Shown in pieces: positions 45,574 through 56,762 of a DNA stretch of 64,000 nucleotides. The notes beneath the pieces are model-generated. The model did not search any database. It was not told the origin of the DNA and worked only from the letters and a program-made list of their open reading frames with translations. The stretch is from contig NC_052518.1 in the NCBI RefSeq assembly GCF_014356525.2, positions 10,560,874 to 10,624,873 on the forward strand, given 5' to 3'. Source of the stretch: Nilaparvata lugens. Taxonomy: Eukaryota; Arthropoda; Insecta; Hemiptera; Delphacidae. Numbering within the stretch: the first letter of the stretch is position 1; each line of letters opens with the position of its first letter. Made by a program: the position numbers and the translations under genes.

Positions 45574-45950
45574 TAGTGAGGTCCACGTTAGAATGGCAGT
45601 GGAAAAAGATAGGAGAACAACGTTGCCGAGCCTCTGTATTGTCAATGCCTTCTATAGACGGTAGCTGATACAGGTTTATTGATGTAATATCAACGGTTAA
45701 TTCTCGTTTAAAATAATCAATTATATTTCATTAAGCAAGAAATTATACTTTTGAATAATTTCATAATGAATTTCCATGATGAAGATGAAATATATTGTTC
45801 ATTAATTATCAATTCTACATTGTTAAAAAACGATTTGGCAACAAAGCAAAGCGAGAAAGAGATAGCACTATCCGCTTTGTTGAATGATAGACAAGGATAG
45901 CAATACCATTGATAATCAAGCACTGCCATTATAACGTGGACCTCACTATA
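45574..45950 (+). mobile_element. Most complete GTCCACGTTATAA-family MITE, 377 bp
   Basis: TTAGTGAGGTCCACGTTAGAATGGCAGTG at the left and CACTGCCATTATAACGTGGACCTCACTA at the right form inverted ends of about 28 bp. It serves as reference for the other copies in the window. No transposase. Superfamily uncertain; TA-type flanks are possible but not clean. Confidence 0.88.
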
Positions 45951-45999
45951 GGATTTAGACGTGAGAGTTGTAATCGATGTACAAGTTAATGTTTGATTA

Positions 46000-46780
46000 C
46001 TCTTTTTCGTAAGTAATAAATTCAGTTTTCTCCTCTCTTTCACAATATCTGATCGTCTTTCCAACTGAATACAATTTTATGAGATTGTTATATCTATGCT
46101 ACATAGAATTTTGAGAATATTGAGCGTGGAACACTATGAATGAATTTGATTAACTATTCTTTCCAAGAGCCAACCTTGCGTCTTGAAGAAGCACTCCCAA
46201 TCTACAGAATTATCAAGGTTGCTTCACGCCAGGAATTTTAATTGGAAAGAAACTTTTTCTTGTCAACCATTGAAAATAACCTAAGACTCACAGGAATACT
46301 TTATAAGATTTCCTTAACTGGTTACATCCTACCTTGTAAACTATTCAAATAATGATTTTCAAGTAAAAGTATATTTTTAAATCTAATAAGTTGTTGTTTA
46401 GTAGATCGTGCATCAATTAATTCATTACTCCACGATTCAGTATTTCCGGGGTTCAATTATCTCAACTATCTCACATTCAAAGGCTAGAGTATTATAAGGT
46501 ATGATACGTTGGATTAGAAGTTTGAAAGAATTGATTTTCTCCAGGAATTCACGTTTTCCCAGTTAGTTCTTGTAGAACTTTAGTTTGTTATTTACGCCTT
46601 AGACTTTTACCTGGCAAATCACAGGATAATCCATATTTGACTCCTACTGAATTTCTCTAAGAAACAACTTATAAAATGAGTGGATTAAAATAGTAGTGGA
46701 ATATGTGGATATGCAAAATTATTCTAGAATGGATTTTCTACATATTTTATCAGTTCCTGTATGAAATATGGTTATGAACG
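46000..46780. other. Intergenic DNA, no feature recognised
   Basis: AT-rich. Short frames only, no domain and no repeat pair found. Confidence 0.4.
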
Positions 46781-46920
46781 TGTTTCACATATCTTAATAA
46801 ACTCTTAATCATTTGATGAAACCTTCTCTATTCACGTTGATAACAAAAACTAAACTGAGTAAACAACTCAATAAGTCACAGTTATCATGTGATTGAATAA
46901 CATCACATGATATCCAAACA
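46781..46920 (-). repeat. 3' LTR, 140 bp
   Basis: On the minus strand it begins TGTTTGGATATCATGTGATG and ends in AACA. It contains a short ATCATGTGAT palindrome-like element. It is the uninterrupted reference for the other LTR. Confidence 0.8.
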
Positions 46921-46971
46921 TCTTCCCTTCTACTTTCTCGAACAATTCCTTTTTCAACCTTTCCTTTGATT

Positions 46972-47520
46972 TCATCTTCTTCTTAAAAACCTCTTTTTTC
47001 TTCTTAATTTTCTTCCGCTATTGGACTTCACTACATAGGACCGTGGGGCATCAGCTTCATTAATAACTACTCCAGGCTTCCATAATTTTTTTCTCCAATC
47101 TTGGATATAAATGGGCTGAGGCTTCTCACTCTCTCTGAAATTATTTCTTCTAGTTTTATTCAGGCACATTTTGCTAAAATGATTCATCTTACCACATTTA
47201 TTTACAGCTGGGAAGCTCCTACCTTCTACATGCTGCATTCCGCAATAGCCGCATACAATCTTCTGATATGAGTTAGTTTTTCTTTTATCGTACTTGGAAA
47301 CTGGGTGCGTTTCCTTTCGAGACTTCTCTTCATTTATTGACTTTTCATGTTTTTCACCTATTTCTACACTGCGACAATAATCAATTATTTTCTCCAACGA
47401 GGCGTTGTCTCGCAACTCACGTTGTTGCATTTCTTTCGACCTTAACCCCAATGCAATCATAGCTTTCAATAACTTATTCTCTTGCTCTTCAAATTCGTAT
47501 CTTGTCACTAGTCCCTTCAA
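46972..47520 (-). pseudogene. Gag fragment with decayed zinc knuckle
   Basis: A 182-codon frame. The first half has the helix-rich gag style (LGLRSKEMQQRELRD then LEKIIDYCRSVE). Residues about 88-118 carry C-x2-C and C-x6-H-x4-C (CGYCG, then CGKMNHFSKMC), but the intervening cysteine and a second knuckle position appear lost (SFPAVNKC). The tail is Arg/Lys-rich. It belongs with the capsid-like fragment upstream at 47634-47819. Gene broken by frameshift or stop near 47,530-47,630. Confidence 0.7.
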
Positions 47521-47633
47521 AGTTGCATATAAAATTAATTAAATGATTGACCTCCCTCTTGTTTACAAGCTATGAAATTGTATATATTCATGATTTCGTT
47601 CTTTTTTGGTAAACAACAGCTCTCTAATGTTTT

Positions 47634-47819
47634 TTATATTGATTCTAACGTTTCTGGCTCATTCACAACTTGTAACGATTCGTACAAAATCAAAGCTTCA
47701 TCGCCTAACAAGTTTTTCAACCTTGCAACTTGGACTTGGTTGGGTTCTTTATTTGTCTCAGTCTCTATAAAATAGTTTTCGATATTTTTTCCTGAATAAT
47801 TCGAAATTTTCCGAGACAT
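47634..47819 (-). pseudogene. Gag N-terminal fragment
   Basis: A 61-codon frame with ENYFIETETNKEPNQVQVA then LKNLLGDEALILYESL, the pattern of insect Ty3/Gypsy capsid starts. It lies 150 bp downstream (minus strand) of the primer-site-like TGGCGCAGTC. The frame then breaks before the zinc-knuckle segment. Confidence 0.65.
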
Positions 47820-48094
47820 TTTCCCCGTTGCATAGTAACAGTTCTGGCGTGTTAAAATCCATGTTTATTCTTTTAAGGAAAAAATAATACGATAATTTCC
47901 CAATTATTACTCACGCAATCCTGTCGTTATCATTCTCCTTTTTTGTTCAATTCCTTGACTGCGCCATGTTTAATATATCTTAATAAATTCTCAATCATTT
48001 GATGAAATCTTCTTTATTCACGTTGATAACAAAAACTAAACTATGTAAACAACTTATTATAAGTCAAACAGTTATCATGTGATTGAATATCACA

Positions 48095-48418
48095 GCTGTG
48101 ATAAGTTCTAAATAGTGTGTTTGTCATTTTGGTCTCAAAATTTTATAGTTTTTTCAAAGTTTAGAATTTTCTAATTAATTGTGATTGATTAAATTCAATT
48201 TAGAAGTATTTTTTTAATTCAGAAATGATTTTTGTGTGTTTTGAATTGTAAATTGAGTGTGTAATTGATGAATGTTAAGTGACACATAACCTAGCTACAT
48301 TTGGACTGTTGTATAAATTAGAATTGGAACCGTTTTGGGCTTATAAGCCTGTGCTACTTTTCTGTAAGTTGTCTAATTATGAATGATTGAATAAATAAAT
48401 TCTATGTAAAAAAATAAA
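48095..48418 (+). mobile_element. Retroposed insert inside the 5' LTR
   Basis: It interrupts the LTR that is contiguous at 46,895-46,905. It is flanked by ATCACA on both sides (48089-48094, 48419-48424) and ends in AATAAATAAATTC plus an A-rich tail, the marks of target-primed retrotransposition. No tRNA-like head or coding frame, so it is a 5'-truncated LINE or a SINE of another type. Confidence 0.7.
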
Positions 48419-48437
48419 ATCACATGATATCCAAACA

Positions 48438-49895
48438 GAATTTACCTGAGTGTTATTTTCATCGAAAAATATGAACTATTGATCGGCATTATCAGATAAT
48501 AATCTTATCTCTTTTGCATGATTTCTGAATGAAAATACTCATTTTCGACTTCCAGAAAATATAGATAAATAATAGTATTATGAAAATAAATTGTTGAAAC
48601 ATTTTTTCCCAACTCAATACATTTTAGCGGACAGTAGTGCAATTATTATCAGAGAATCCCCAAGTAAAAACTTATATGTAAAGTTATGTAAGCTCAAAGT
48701 AGACCAAGTAAACTTATGTTCTTGTCACTAAAAGTTGTATCAGTTGTATTGAAATATGACAAATAAAAAGTCTGTGGAAAGTATTTTTCGAAAATTATCG
48801 AAATTTATGGGAATTATGATAAGAAATAAGTTGAGTTGTATCACACCCCAGTGTTAGGTTTTAAAGTTCAACTTCTGTAGGTGATATATTAAAGGTTGTG
48901 AATGGTTTTTTTTTTAACCAGTGCATGTCTAAATATGGAGATATCTGTTCAAATCCAAATGTGTGATTCAATCTTGCGATGAGTATATTGAGAGCATATC
49001 CATTCTGAGGACTTGTCTGATATTTTGGGAAGACTAAACGAATTTCCATTGTTGAACAGGAACCAAAATAGGTGCAGTACTCAACTCCATTCAAATTCAA
49101 GTCACGTTGCCTCTCATCAGTGTAGGATAAAGTTAACACAAAAACAGCGTTCTGCATTATTTTATACGCAGTGATTTATCCTACACCTATCACCAGCATA
49201 TCACTCGTAATCCACTAAATATTCGCACGGTCACACTCTGCTTATCCATCAATAGATGACACTCTATCAATTATTCAGAAAGATTTTTGAATTGAGCAGA
49301 TTATTCATGAATATCGTAACAGTTTATAAAATTAATTATTTTGATAAACTGATACCCAAAGTTCAACAATCAAAACGGTGAGTGATCACTCAAAATGGTG
49401 GTGTATTCGGATTTCGCCTCATTTTTTCTCCATTTTCCAATTAACGCTATTAGAAGCAATATTATAAATGTTTCAATCACAATCCCATTTTAAAGATGAA
49501 TTTATCGATTACGGGGTTCGCGATTTGCCATCACCCCATAATGAAACATTTCCAACACTTCATATTTAATCGTAACTCGATCATACTATCAGGTTCAATT
49601 CCATGATAAAACAATTCTACAATGTGCGATGTATAGTTCTGATCTACTTAAAAATTAGCAAGGAATAGCAACTCTGAATGTACTAGCTATAAACCTAAAA
49701 ATTTATATAAATGTGATGTATTTAGATGTATTTGCTGGAAATTGTCGTCTTATCAAAAGGTTTTCTTGCAAGTTATGAGTTTATATTAATATTCTGAGTA
49801 TCTCTTATCATTAATCTACATCGTCCTAGTGTATTTAGCTTGCTGAAATGCTTCATCTTGTCTAAATTTTCTCTAGAAAATTATGTTTTTCTTAC
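48438..49895. other. Intergenic DNA; one unrecognised 98-codon frame
   Basis: A minus-strand frame at 48861-49157 begins at a true ATG and includes NGVEYCTYFGSCSTMEIRL. It is compositionally protein-like, but I recognise no family and see no flanking splice or repeat evidence. The rest is featureless AT-rich DNA. Confidence 0.35.
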
Positions 49896-50320
49896 TTGTT
49901 TAGTATCTCTCTATTCCAGTACGGTATAGAAATTTGGGGAGGCACTTTTGACAGTTACTTCAATAGGATATTTGTTTTGCAAAAGCATATAATCAGGGCA
50001 GCCCTTGGAAGACCCAGCTTGTATCCCAGCAGGAATTTGTTTATTGAGTTTGGAGTACCAACAATACGGCAAGTGTTTGTCAAGAGCATGATTTTTCATA
50101 TCCATAAAAATAGAGAAAGCCTTACGTTTAATGCGAACCCACACAATTTACGCCCAACAGTGAACAACTTATATAATAGATCATTTTTAGATTGACAGTC
50201 AATAACCATCAGTATTTCATGGAATTCTATGCAAATAAAATCCCAATTCATTTTATTAAAAAACTGAAAAATGAAATTGATAAATGGGTGAGAGCAAACA
50301 TCTATTTCAATATTACTTGA
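49896..50320 (+). pseudogene. LINE reverse-transcriptase C-terminal fragment
   Basis: QYGIEIWGGTFDSYFNRIFV then LQKHIIRAALGRPSLYPSRN is the conserved post-catalytic region (YGIxxWG, LQKxxIR) of Jockey/CR1-like LINE ORF2 proteins. The frame ends at 50,198 but resumes in another frame from about 50,207 (YFMEFYANKIPIHFIKKLKN) to a stop at 50320, so there is a frameshift. It is a 5'-truncated, dead copy. Catalytic motifs lie upstream of what remains. Confidence 0.75.
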
Positions 50321-50650
50321 TTGCTTTTTTTGTTGTCAATGTTCTTTCTATTCTTTATATTATATAATTCTCTATTATATTATCTTCATTCTATTTCTGT
50401 TAATTTTGTTTAATAGCAACTTAACTTTTTCAACTTGTACTCTTTTGTACATGTACATAATATTATGTAATTACTTTAATTGAACTCTCTACTGGCGCTC
50501 AAGTGTTACTTTTGCCAGTAGAGCCAACATTTCATTATTATTATTAATGATAGTTTCCTAATTTTTATATATGTATTTTAGTTAAGTGCAGTAGCATATA
50601 TTTATTTTTTGTAAAGCTTTTTTGTATTTTGTTCTTGGCAAATAAATTCA
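50321..50650 (+). mobile_element. LINE 3' untranslated region
   Basis: Follows the reverse-transcriptase fragment. It contains TGGCGCTCAAGTGTTACTTTTGCCAGTAGAG (a short stem) and ends GGCAAATAAATTCATTCATTC, a common 3' style for such LINEs (AATAAA plus simple tail). A comparable end on the other strand is at 57525-57690. Confidence 0.6.
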
Positions 50651-51071
50651 TTCATTCTTATCATCAAACTGCATTGACCTATCAATGTAATGTATTCAGC
50701 TTGCTGGAATGCTTCTGCTTGCCAAAGGTTTCTTTTGCAAATGATGTTTTGATTATCTCTCAGTTCATAGGAAAGTACTTTCAAGCAATCCTTTCCAACT
50801 CAACTTCTATTGATTGTAGTCGAATATCGTATTGCTTATTTTTTTCTCTCGATAATTAGTTTGCGATGAGTTCAATCTTTAACTCGATTCTAATTAGCTG
50901 TTGCCATGACGTTGGAATTGCTACTCTTTTCTTTATCAGATCACCTTGATTCTCTCCTACCCATCTTTCACTGACTGTTGTCATAACGATAAAATCAATA
51001 CTCTTCCATTAATTACCTTAAGATTAGTAAGCTCCCGTTTGTTACCTTTAAGTCAATTTCTGTCACACTCT

Positions 51072-51178
51072 TTCTCTATGTATTTGACACGAAGTCAAAT
51101 ATATTTTATATTATATGACCATAAAATATAATATATATTTTATATTCGACTGCATGTCGTGTGAAATACATAGAGAAA
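51072..51178. mobile_element. 107-bp hairpin element
   Basis: TTCTCTATGTATTTGACACG is mirrored by CGTGTGAAATACATAGAGAA around an AT-only centre. A second, larger hairpin with the same CATAGAGAAA tips begins 10 bp further on, interrupted by the hAT element. Confidence 0.8.
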
Positions 51179-51586
51179 AGTTTGTTAATACACAGGCCCG
51201 GCCCCAGGGGTGGGCGGACCGGGCGGCCGCACAGGGCGGCAGGTTTTGGGGGCGGCAAATTTAAAGGAATGGAAAATTTTAAAATACAAATAAATGATAA
51301 ATTCATAATATCAAATGTGAATGGTAAAATTATATAAAAAGCTTTTCAACCTCGAGCTAATGAAGACTTTTCTAAGATCAACAATATCCCAGGAACGTCT
51401 GAGTGGTCTAGCGAACATAAAATAGTTCAGTCCCCAGATCTTGAAGAATTGGTGAAGGAATTTCCCCATGCAAAGGTCAGACGAGTTCTACTTAATTAAA
51501 CAGGTGTGTTAAACAAACTTGTAGAAATTGTAGTTCTAATTACTTAGCAAGTTAAGTAGGCCTAATACTATGTTGCAGTCTACGTC

Positions 51587-52017
51587 TTGAGGCTGTGCAA
51601 AGGCTAAAAATAAACTTTCTTGTACAGGTGATATTTTTCAAAGTTTTTAGATTTGTACCGGTATATATCAAAATGAAAAAGTTTTCTTAGGAAAACATTT
51701 TCTTCCAATCATTACTTTTTGAGATATGAACACCTAAAGTTTAAATTTTTGGGACAGGAAATTTCAAATTCGGTACGAGATAAATTCTTCATGGTAATGT
51801 TGATTGAATAAAACAAGAAAATTTTGAAACATTTTCTGAAAATATCAATTTTTGAAAAAGTTATTCAATTTCCAAAAAAACTCAACTAAACACTATTTTT
51901 GGTCATTTTTAGTAGATTGAATAACTTTCTCAAAAATTGATATTTTTAGAAAATTTGAAATGATTGAAAAAAAATGTTTTCCTAAGAAAACTTTTTCATT
52001 TTGATAGCTTGATCCTT
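51587..52017. mobile_element. Second copy of the AT-rich palindromic foldback
   Basis: TTGAGGCTGTGCAAAGGCTAAA opens it, as at the outer end of 23943-24560. The arm is followed to the centre (about 51,900), but the right arm is cut at TTTGATAGCTTGATCC. It sits inside the hAT element, either captured by it or inserted later. Confidence 0.8.
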
Positions 52018-52820
52018 AAGCGATCCTTTATCGTGTCCTCACGCGCCTCTCCACTAGAAATACTGAAATGAAGTGCAACTAACGGGTGATTCTCATAGAA
52101 CATAATCTCATGAGCTTATATCATTGTGGTAAATATCACTGTGAGGACAATTTAGATGGTGATGATGGTTGAAGCTAAAAATGAGGTGTTTTTCACAATA
52201 CAATGAGCATTGTTGTCAAGTGTACCTGGAAATCTATATGAGATAGAGCGCTCTACCTAGTCTCAGATGTTAGAGCACAAAATTACGCTCAGAGGGATTA
52301 TGAATTTTACATCTAGATTGTAATCGGGATATAATATTGTTGATCAAATACTAAATATGATCAAAATTGATTTTTTTTAAATATCACTCAAATTTGAAAT
52401 ATCATAACTCAGTACTCATTGGAGATAGAGAGTTCCGAATGATCTCATTTCATTCAGAATTTTATGATCATAAAAAAGGCAATGCAAATTTTTCTGTCTG
52501 ATCACTGATTTTGCCGGAAATAGCTGAAAACTGAACCTAAAATACGAAATTTTTGGGCCACTCTGTATTAGCATAAGGGAATTTTAAATGGAGAATTTGG
52601 TTCTGGACTTCTCTTATGTATCCAAATAAAATATTAAAAAATCAGAACTACGATATAAATTGCAAGCAAACCCCCATTTTTATTATATTGACTGGACTTT
52701 ACTGTTCCCCAATATTTATATTTGTCAAATATTTGTTTAAATGTCAATAAATATTGATAACATAATTTTTTAGAGTTTACTGAGACTGTGGTGTCGCATC
52801 ACAGCGGAGACACAATAGTA
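52018..52820. other. hAT interior, no gene recognised
   Basis: AT-rich DNA including GAAATATCATAACTCAGTAC and GGGCCACTCTGTATTAGC stretches that look like interspersed-repeat text, but I cannot place them in a family. Confidence 0.4.
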
Positions 52821-53780
52821 ACGCTGGTTACACACTGGGCGGTTTCTGCCGCGGCGGCGAAACTGCCGTCGCCGCCTCGAAAAAAAGTCAAGCTTACACA
52901 TTCAGCGGAAAAAATACAGCCAAACATCGAGCGGCAAAATTACCGCCACGTATGATCAGTAGCCAAAATAATTCTTGTAGTTCTTCATCGCAAATGTGTT
53001 GTGACTTCTCTGTTTCATGAGTGTTCAGTTAATTGTATTTTGCACATTTTTCAAAAGTATATATTATTAAGTGTTTAACTTAAAATAGAAAGGCAACAGC
53101 TTTTACCACTTTTGTTGTACTGTCGAAGGAAAAGAAGACATCAGAGAAATCGCCTTGCTTGGATTCATTGAAATGAACGTTTTTATTAAATCGACAGCGA
53201 TATACAACATATTACAGTTTTTTCCTTGTCATCCAGAGTTTCAAAATCCCCCCTAATCTCCATATACACTTCCTTCCACGGATTCCTTGTTGCATCTCGA
53301 TCCTTGAATATGTCGAGGGTTTTGTCCCACAAAACTGGCCTCTGTTCTACAAATGAGATTAACAACTCATTGTCTATCAACTTACTCATTTTCTCACACT
53401 CGTCAACCACAAACACTTAAAGCAATAAATAAATGTTAAAAACAACTTACAAACTTTACAACAAGACACAAATTGAAAGGCTGTTTTTCAAAGACCTCTG
53501 ACTTGGAGCAACTGGGAAAGACGACTGATCAGCGGCGACGGTAGACAACCGCCAAATGTGTTAACGCCCATTTGGTCACTGCGTAGACAAGAACGGCAAA
53601 AACACCGCCAGCCGCAGTGGCAAAGGACGGCTGCACAGCTGCCGCCAACGGCAATATAGCCGCGCGGCGTTTCTGCCGCCCAGTGTGTAAGCTTCCATTC
53701 AAGTCCATAGACTACTGCTCGAACGGCGGCGACGGCGAAATTACTACCCCGGCAGAAACCGTTCAATATGTAACCGGCGT
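52821..53780. mobile_element. 960-bp element with TA flanks and a MADF reading frame
   Basis: The ends are ACGCTGGTTACACACTG and the inverse of ACGCCGGTTACATATTG, followed inward by GCGGCGGCGA and GGCAGAAACC-type GC-rich arms. The flanking dinucleotide is TA on both sides. The interior contains a MADF-domain frame on the minus strand. MADF/Myb-like second proteins are typical of PIF/Harbinger elements, though those usually duplicate three bases. I therefore call it Harbinger-related with uncertainty. Confidence 0.7.
53186..53416 (-). CDS. MADF-domain (Myb/SANT-like) protein, first part
   Basis: From the ATG at codon 10 the frame reads MSKLIDNELLISFVEQRPVL, then WDKTLDIFKDRDATRNPWKE, the hallmark start of a MADF DNA-binding domain (L-I-x-V..RP-LWD, then K-x-W). 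About 65 residues remain. The usual end of the domain is missing, so the rest is in another exon or deleted. In transposons this protein binds the element ends with the transposase. Here no transposase accompanies it, and the element is nested within an hAT copy. Confidence 0.7.
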   Translation of the reverse strand: MFVVDECEKMSKLIDNELLISFVEQRPVLWDKTLDIFKDRDATRNPWKEVYMEIRGDFETLDDKEKTVICCISLSI

Positions 53781-53906
53781 TAGGCGATAGCTCAAGGAGG
53801 GGTGGAACTCGGGATTAACAATTAAAGACGGGCTACCTGCGGGGGGGGGCGGCAGTTGCCGATCTCGCCCAGGGCGGCAAAGTCCCTAGGGCCGTGCCTG
53901 TTAATA

Positions 53907-54171
53907 CATAGAGAAACAATAGCGTAAGTAGATATCCCATGGTATAGGGTGTTTATGTCGCAACTTTTACTGTTATCTCAAGCCGATTAATGTCGATTTT
54001 TACTGTTTTGTTGGGGTGAGAGTGTATGATCGGCACAGTATGAGAGACTACGAGCGTCACAAAGGTTCACGGGGAAGAACTACGTGGACTATCGGTTTGA
54101 GATAACAGTAAAAGTTGCAACATAAACGTCTTATACCATGGGATATCTACTTACGCTATTATTTCTCTATG
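53907..54171. mobile_element. 265-bp hairpin MITE interrupted at its edge by hAT
   Basis: CATAGAGAAACAATAGCGTA then GTAGATATCCCATGGTATA begins an arm of about 85 bp, mirrored at 54085-54171, around a 90-bp loop holding TGTATGATCGGCACAG. The hAT target TTAATACA overlaps its left edge. Confidence 0.88.
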
Positions 54172-54189
54172 ATACAACGCAGCTCGCAA

Positions 54190-56220
54190 GGCCTCTTTCA
54201 CACGATAGGAGACGTGCAACTTGAACACTGAACAGTGTTCACGTTTTTTTGTCGAAGTACATTGAGTCCAATCGTGTCTTTCACATGGTGATCCCGAGTC
54301 AGGAACCTCCTTTTGTCACGTCTTTTCCCTTCGAGGCAAGCAGAAACCCGTTCGGATCGAGATACTAGCGGACAAATCGCCGCTTTCACATGGTGATTCT
54401 ACGTCTCTCCGGTCCTCACTTTTTCTCAAAATCTATCTTTCTTGAAAATGAAGATAGAAAGATTCTGATTTCGAATTTGGATTCAGCGACCCCAAATTCG
54501 ATTAAACGTAAGTCCCGTTTTCGTATATATCCGAAAACAAGGAAGTTATGGCTGTTTTTAATAAAGCTTTCTATTATCATATAATTATACGGTAAAAACG
54601 AACAGGTACTGTACTATACAGTACATAATATGTACTGTACCTATTATAATACAACTTACACTGTATCCGTGTAGGAAATGGTGATATTTATCTTGATTTC
54701 TGAAAATATCGAAAAATAAGGGAGTAAGATAATTTTGAAAAACCAATGTTTTCCTGCCGATTGACAAAACAGATTAAACATTTTTCTAAGACATATTATA
54801 TCTCACACTAAAAACGTGTAACGTGATATCCAGATCACTATTCAAGCTATCAAGCTCTTCATAAATTTATTTGTTCCCTCATGGCAGTAGGTTTGCACCC
54901 AACTTAAACATTTTCATTATAATCATTAAATTGTGATAGAACACATTATCGTATTGATCTTCTAAATCCAGTTACATGCACATCGATTTCCGTAAAATTG
55001 ATTTTTACCGTTCCTATGAATTCTACCAGGTTCAGCGCAACTTGTTAAATATCATTATGTTTGATTCAACAGATTCATAAGGACGGCAAATAATCGAACA
55101 ACAAAAAAGCAAAAAGTTTGTGTCCACGGTATACGACATAGAAAAGCAAAAGCTCACGCTTGGTCCATAGTTTTATGACTGAGGATTCAGCTCAGGCTCG
55201 GCGACTAAAATCGACAAGCCATGATTATGTTAATCACTCACTACTCATAATACAAAGTATCGAACTGCTTTGTACTATGATACATGGTTTTCATTCTGTA
55301 TCATTCTTTAATAAAAATAAAACGAGATTCTGGTGTCAGCATCAAAGTCGCCAGGCTGGTATGGCCTATTCATGACTTTTTCAATATGCATTAAGTTATC
55401 CACTCAGCAGTTCTAATACAAACACAGACATCAGTTTCGTTTTACTTGAAATGGAATGACATTTTTTATTCTTTCAATTCATATTATTACCATAGATTAA
55501 TCCAGATCAGCACAACGTTTATACTATATGTTCTCATAATAGATTTTTATGATTGTTGCAATGAAATAGAGTCAATAATTACTGGGAATCTAAAGTGATA
55601 TTCAACGATTTAAACCTGATAAATTAGATTGTTGAAAGACAATTGAAATTCAGTGAAGTTTGCTGTGCAAGATTCCTTTTCCTCGTATTTTGTTGGGTGA
55701 TGAGTGGAGATGTTTTATGATTTTATATTTGGATTCATCTTATCAAAGTTTAATTTTTTTGAAAACTAGAACTTTTAAAAATTAAAAATGTTCAAGTTTA
55801 AACTTTTCAGGTGTTTAAAAACTTCTTAAAACCTCTTCGTGAGGCAGGAGTATTGTTATCTTTAGTACGTTCACCATATTATAATCATTATGATAATGGA
55901 AAGCTATATTAAAAACAGCTATAACTCCCTTGTTTTGGGTATTTTTGAAAATGGGACTTACGCTATAAAGAATTTGGGGTCGCTGAATCCAAATCCGAAA
56001 TCAAAAATCTTTTATCTATAAAAGTAAATCTTTTTTAAGGAAGTTAGACTTTCAGAAAAAGTGATGAGTCATACTTTGAGCAAACGTCGGCTTACTTGTT
56101 AGATCCGTCAGCTAAATTGAAAGATCCCCATGTGAAAGCAAAGGAGAGCTGCAAAATATGAAATATAATCTTCTGTAATATGATCTTCAGGAGGCAGGAT
56201 TCTGCCGTGTGAAACTGGCC
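54190..56220. mobile_element. 2.0-kb inverted-repeat transposon with GGCC..TTTCACACG ends
   Basis: GGCCTCTTTCACACG at the left is mirrored by CGTGTGAAACTGGCC at the right. Further inside, about 150 bp (GATTTCGAATTTGGATTCAG, then CGACCCCAAATTC, then GTTATGGCTGTTTTTAAT) at 54460-54580 is inverted at 55900-56030. TTTCACATGG motifs occur at 54289, 54384 and, inverted, about 56,128. No transposase; small frames are unrecognised. No target duplication was clear. Confidence 0.75.
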
Positions 56221-56399
56221 GAATGGATCAAGAAACCATCATCTTCAATTTCTCTTTTACTCCTTCTTCATGGGTTGTTATCAGATTCATGTTTCGAATA
56301 GATGTGATAGATTAATTAATCTATCTCATTATGAGATGAAATATGAATCTAATCTTCAAGTTTCACTTATGAAAAGCATTACTGTGTTTCTTCAAATAT

Positions 56400-56762
56400 T
56401 CACCTCAGAGGTACATCCAGAATTCACTCAAGATATGCCAAATATCTTTTCAAGATCAAGAACTCACTCAAGATAGAACATTGTTGAAATTTAGAGTTCT
56501 CCTGAGTTGATATGTCTCTTTCAAACTACAATATTATATTCTATAGTAAAGTCCAAGTTATAATGACAGTATTTGATCAATTTTGGTTTTGCTATCCTTG
56601 TCTATCATTCGACAAAGCCGGTGGTACTATCCTTTTCCAGGTCCACAACGATGCCAAGTATTTTTTTTGACAATGTAGAAATAAAATTAATTAATGCAGA
56701 GAATCGGCATCGCTATTCTCCTATCTTTATCCACTGCCATTATAACGTGGACCTCACTATAG
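56400..56762. repeat. Inverted distant copy of 3681-4010, including a MITE
   Basis: AGAACTCACTCAAGATAGAA, TTTAGAGTTCTCCTGAGTTG and ATATGTCTCTTTCAAACTAC run in inverse order to the text at 3906-4010, followed by the GTCCACGTTATAA-family MITE (56541-56762), itself the inverse of 3681-3906. The MITE plus its flank were therefore duplicated as one unit. Confidence 0.8.

Larger units (their letters stand above)
46781..48437 (-). mobile_element. Small Ty3/Gypsy-like LTR element remnant
   Basis: Direct repeats 46781-46920 (140 bp) and 47967-48437 (the same plus an insertion) both read TGTTT...AAACA. On the minus strand the upstream LTR is followed at once by TGGCGCAGTC, a typical tRNA-primer-site start, and the downstream LTR is preceded by the purine run AGAAGGGAAGA. 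Only a broken gag lies between. Reverse transcriptase, integrase and protease are absent. No clear target duplication at the outer ends. Confidence 0.8.
51193..53900. mobile_element. Non-autonomous hAT element, 2.7 kb, 8-bp TSD
   Basis: The ends are CAGGCCCGGCCCCAGGGG and its near-inverse (CCCTAGGGCCGTGCCTG), each followed inward by GGGCGGCA-rich DNA. The flanking duplication TTAATACA (51185-51192, 53901-53908) has the 8-bp length diagnostic of hAT. No hAT transposase. The interior holds a foldback copy (51587-52017), featureless AT-rich DNA and a TA-flanked element (52821-53780). Confidence 0.92.

Noticed and set aside
53488..53766. 92-codon minus-strand frame rich in Cys, Ala and Gly
   Set aside because: It lies in the GC-rich terminal arm of the 52821-53780 element and mirrors the opposite arm; terminal DNA rather than a gene.
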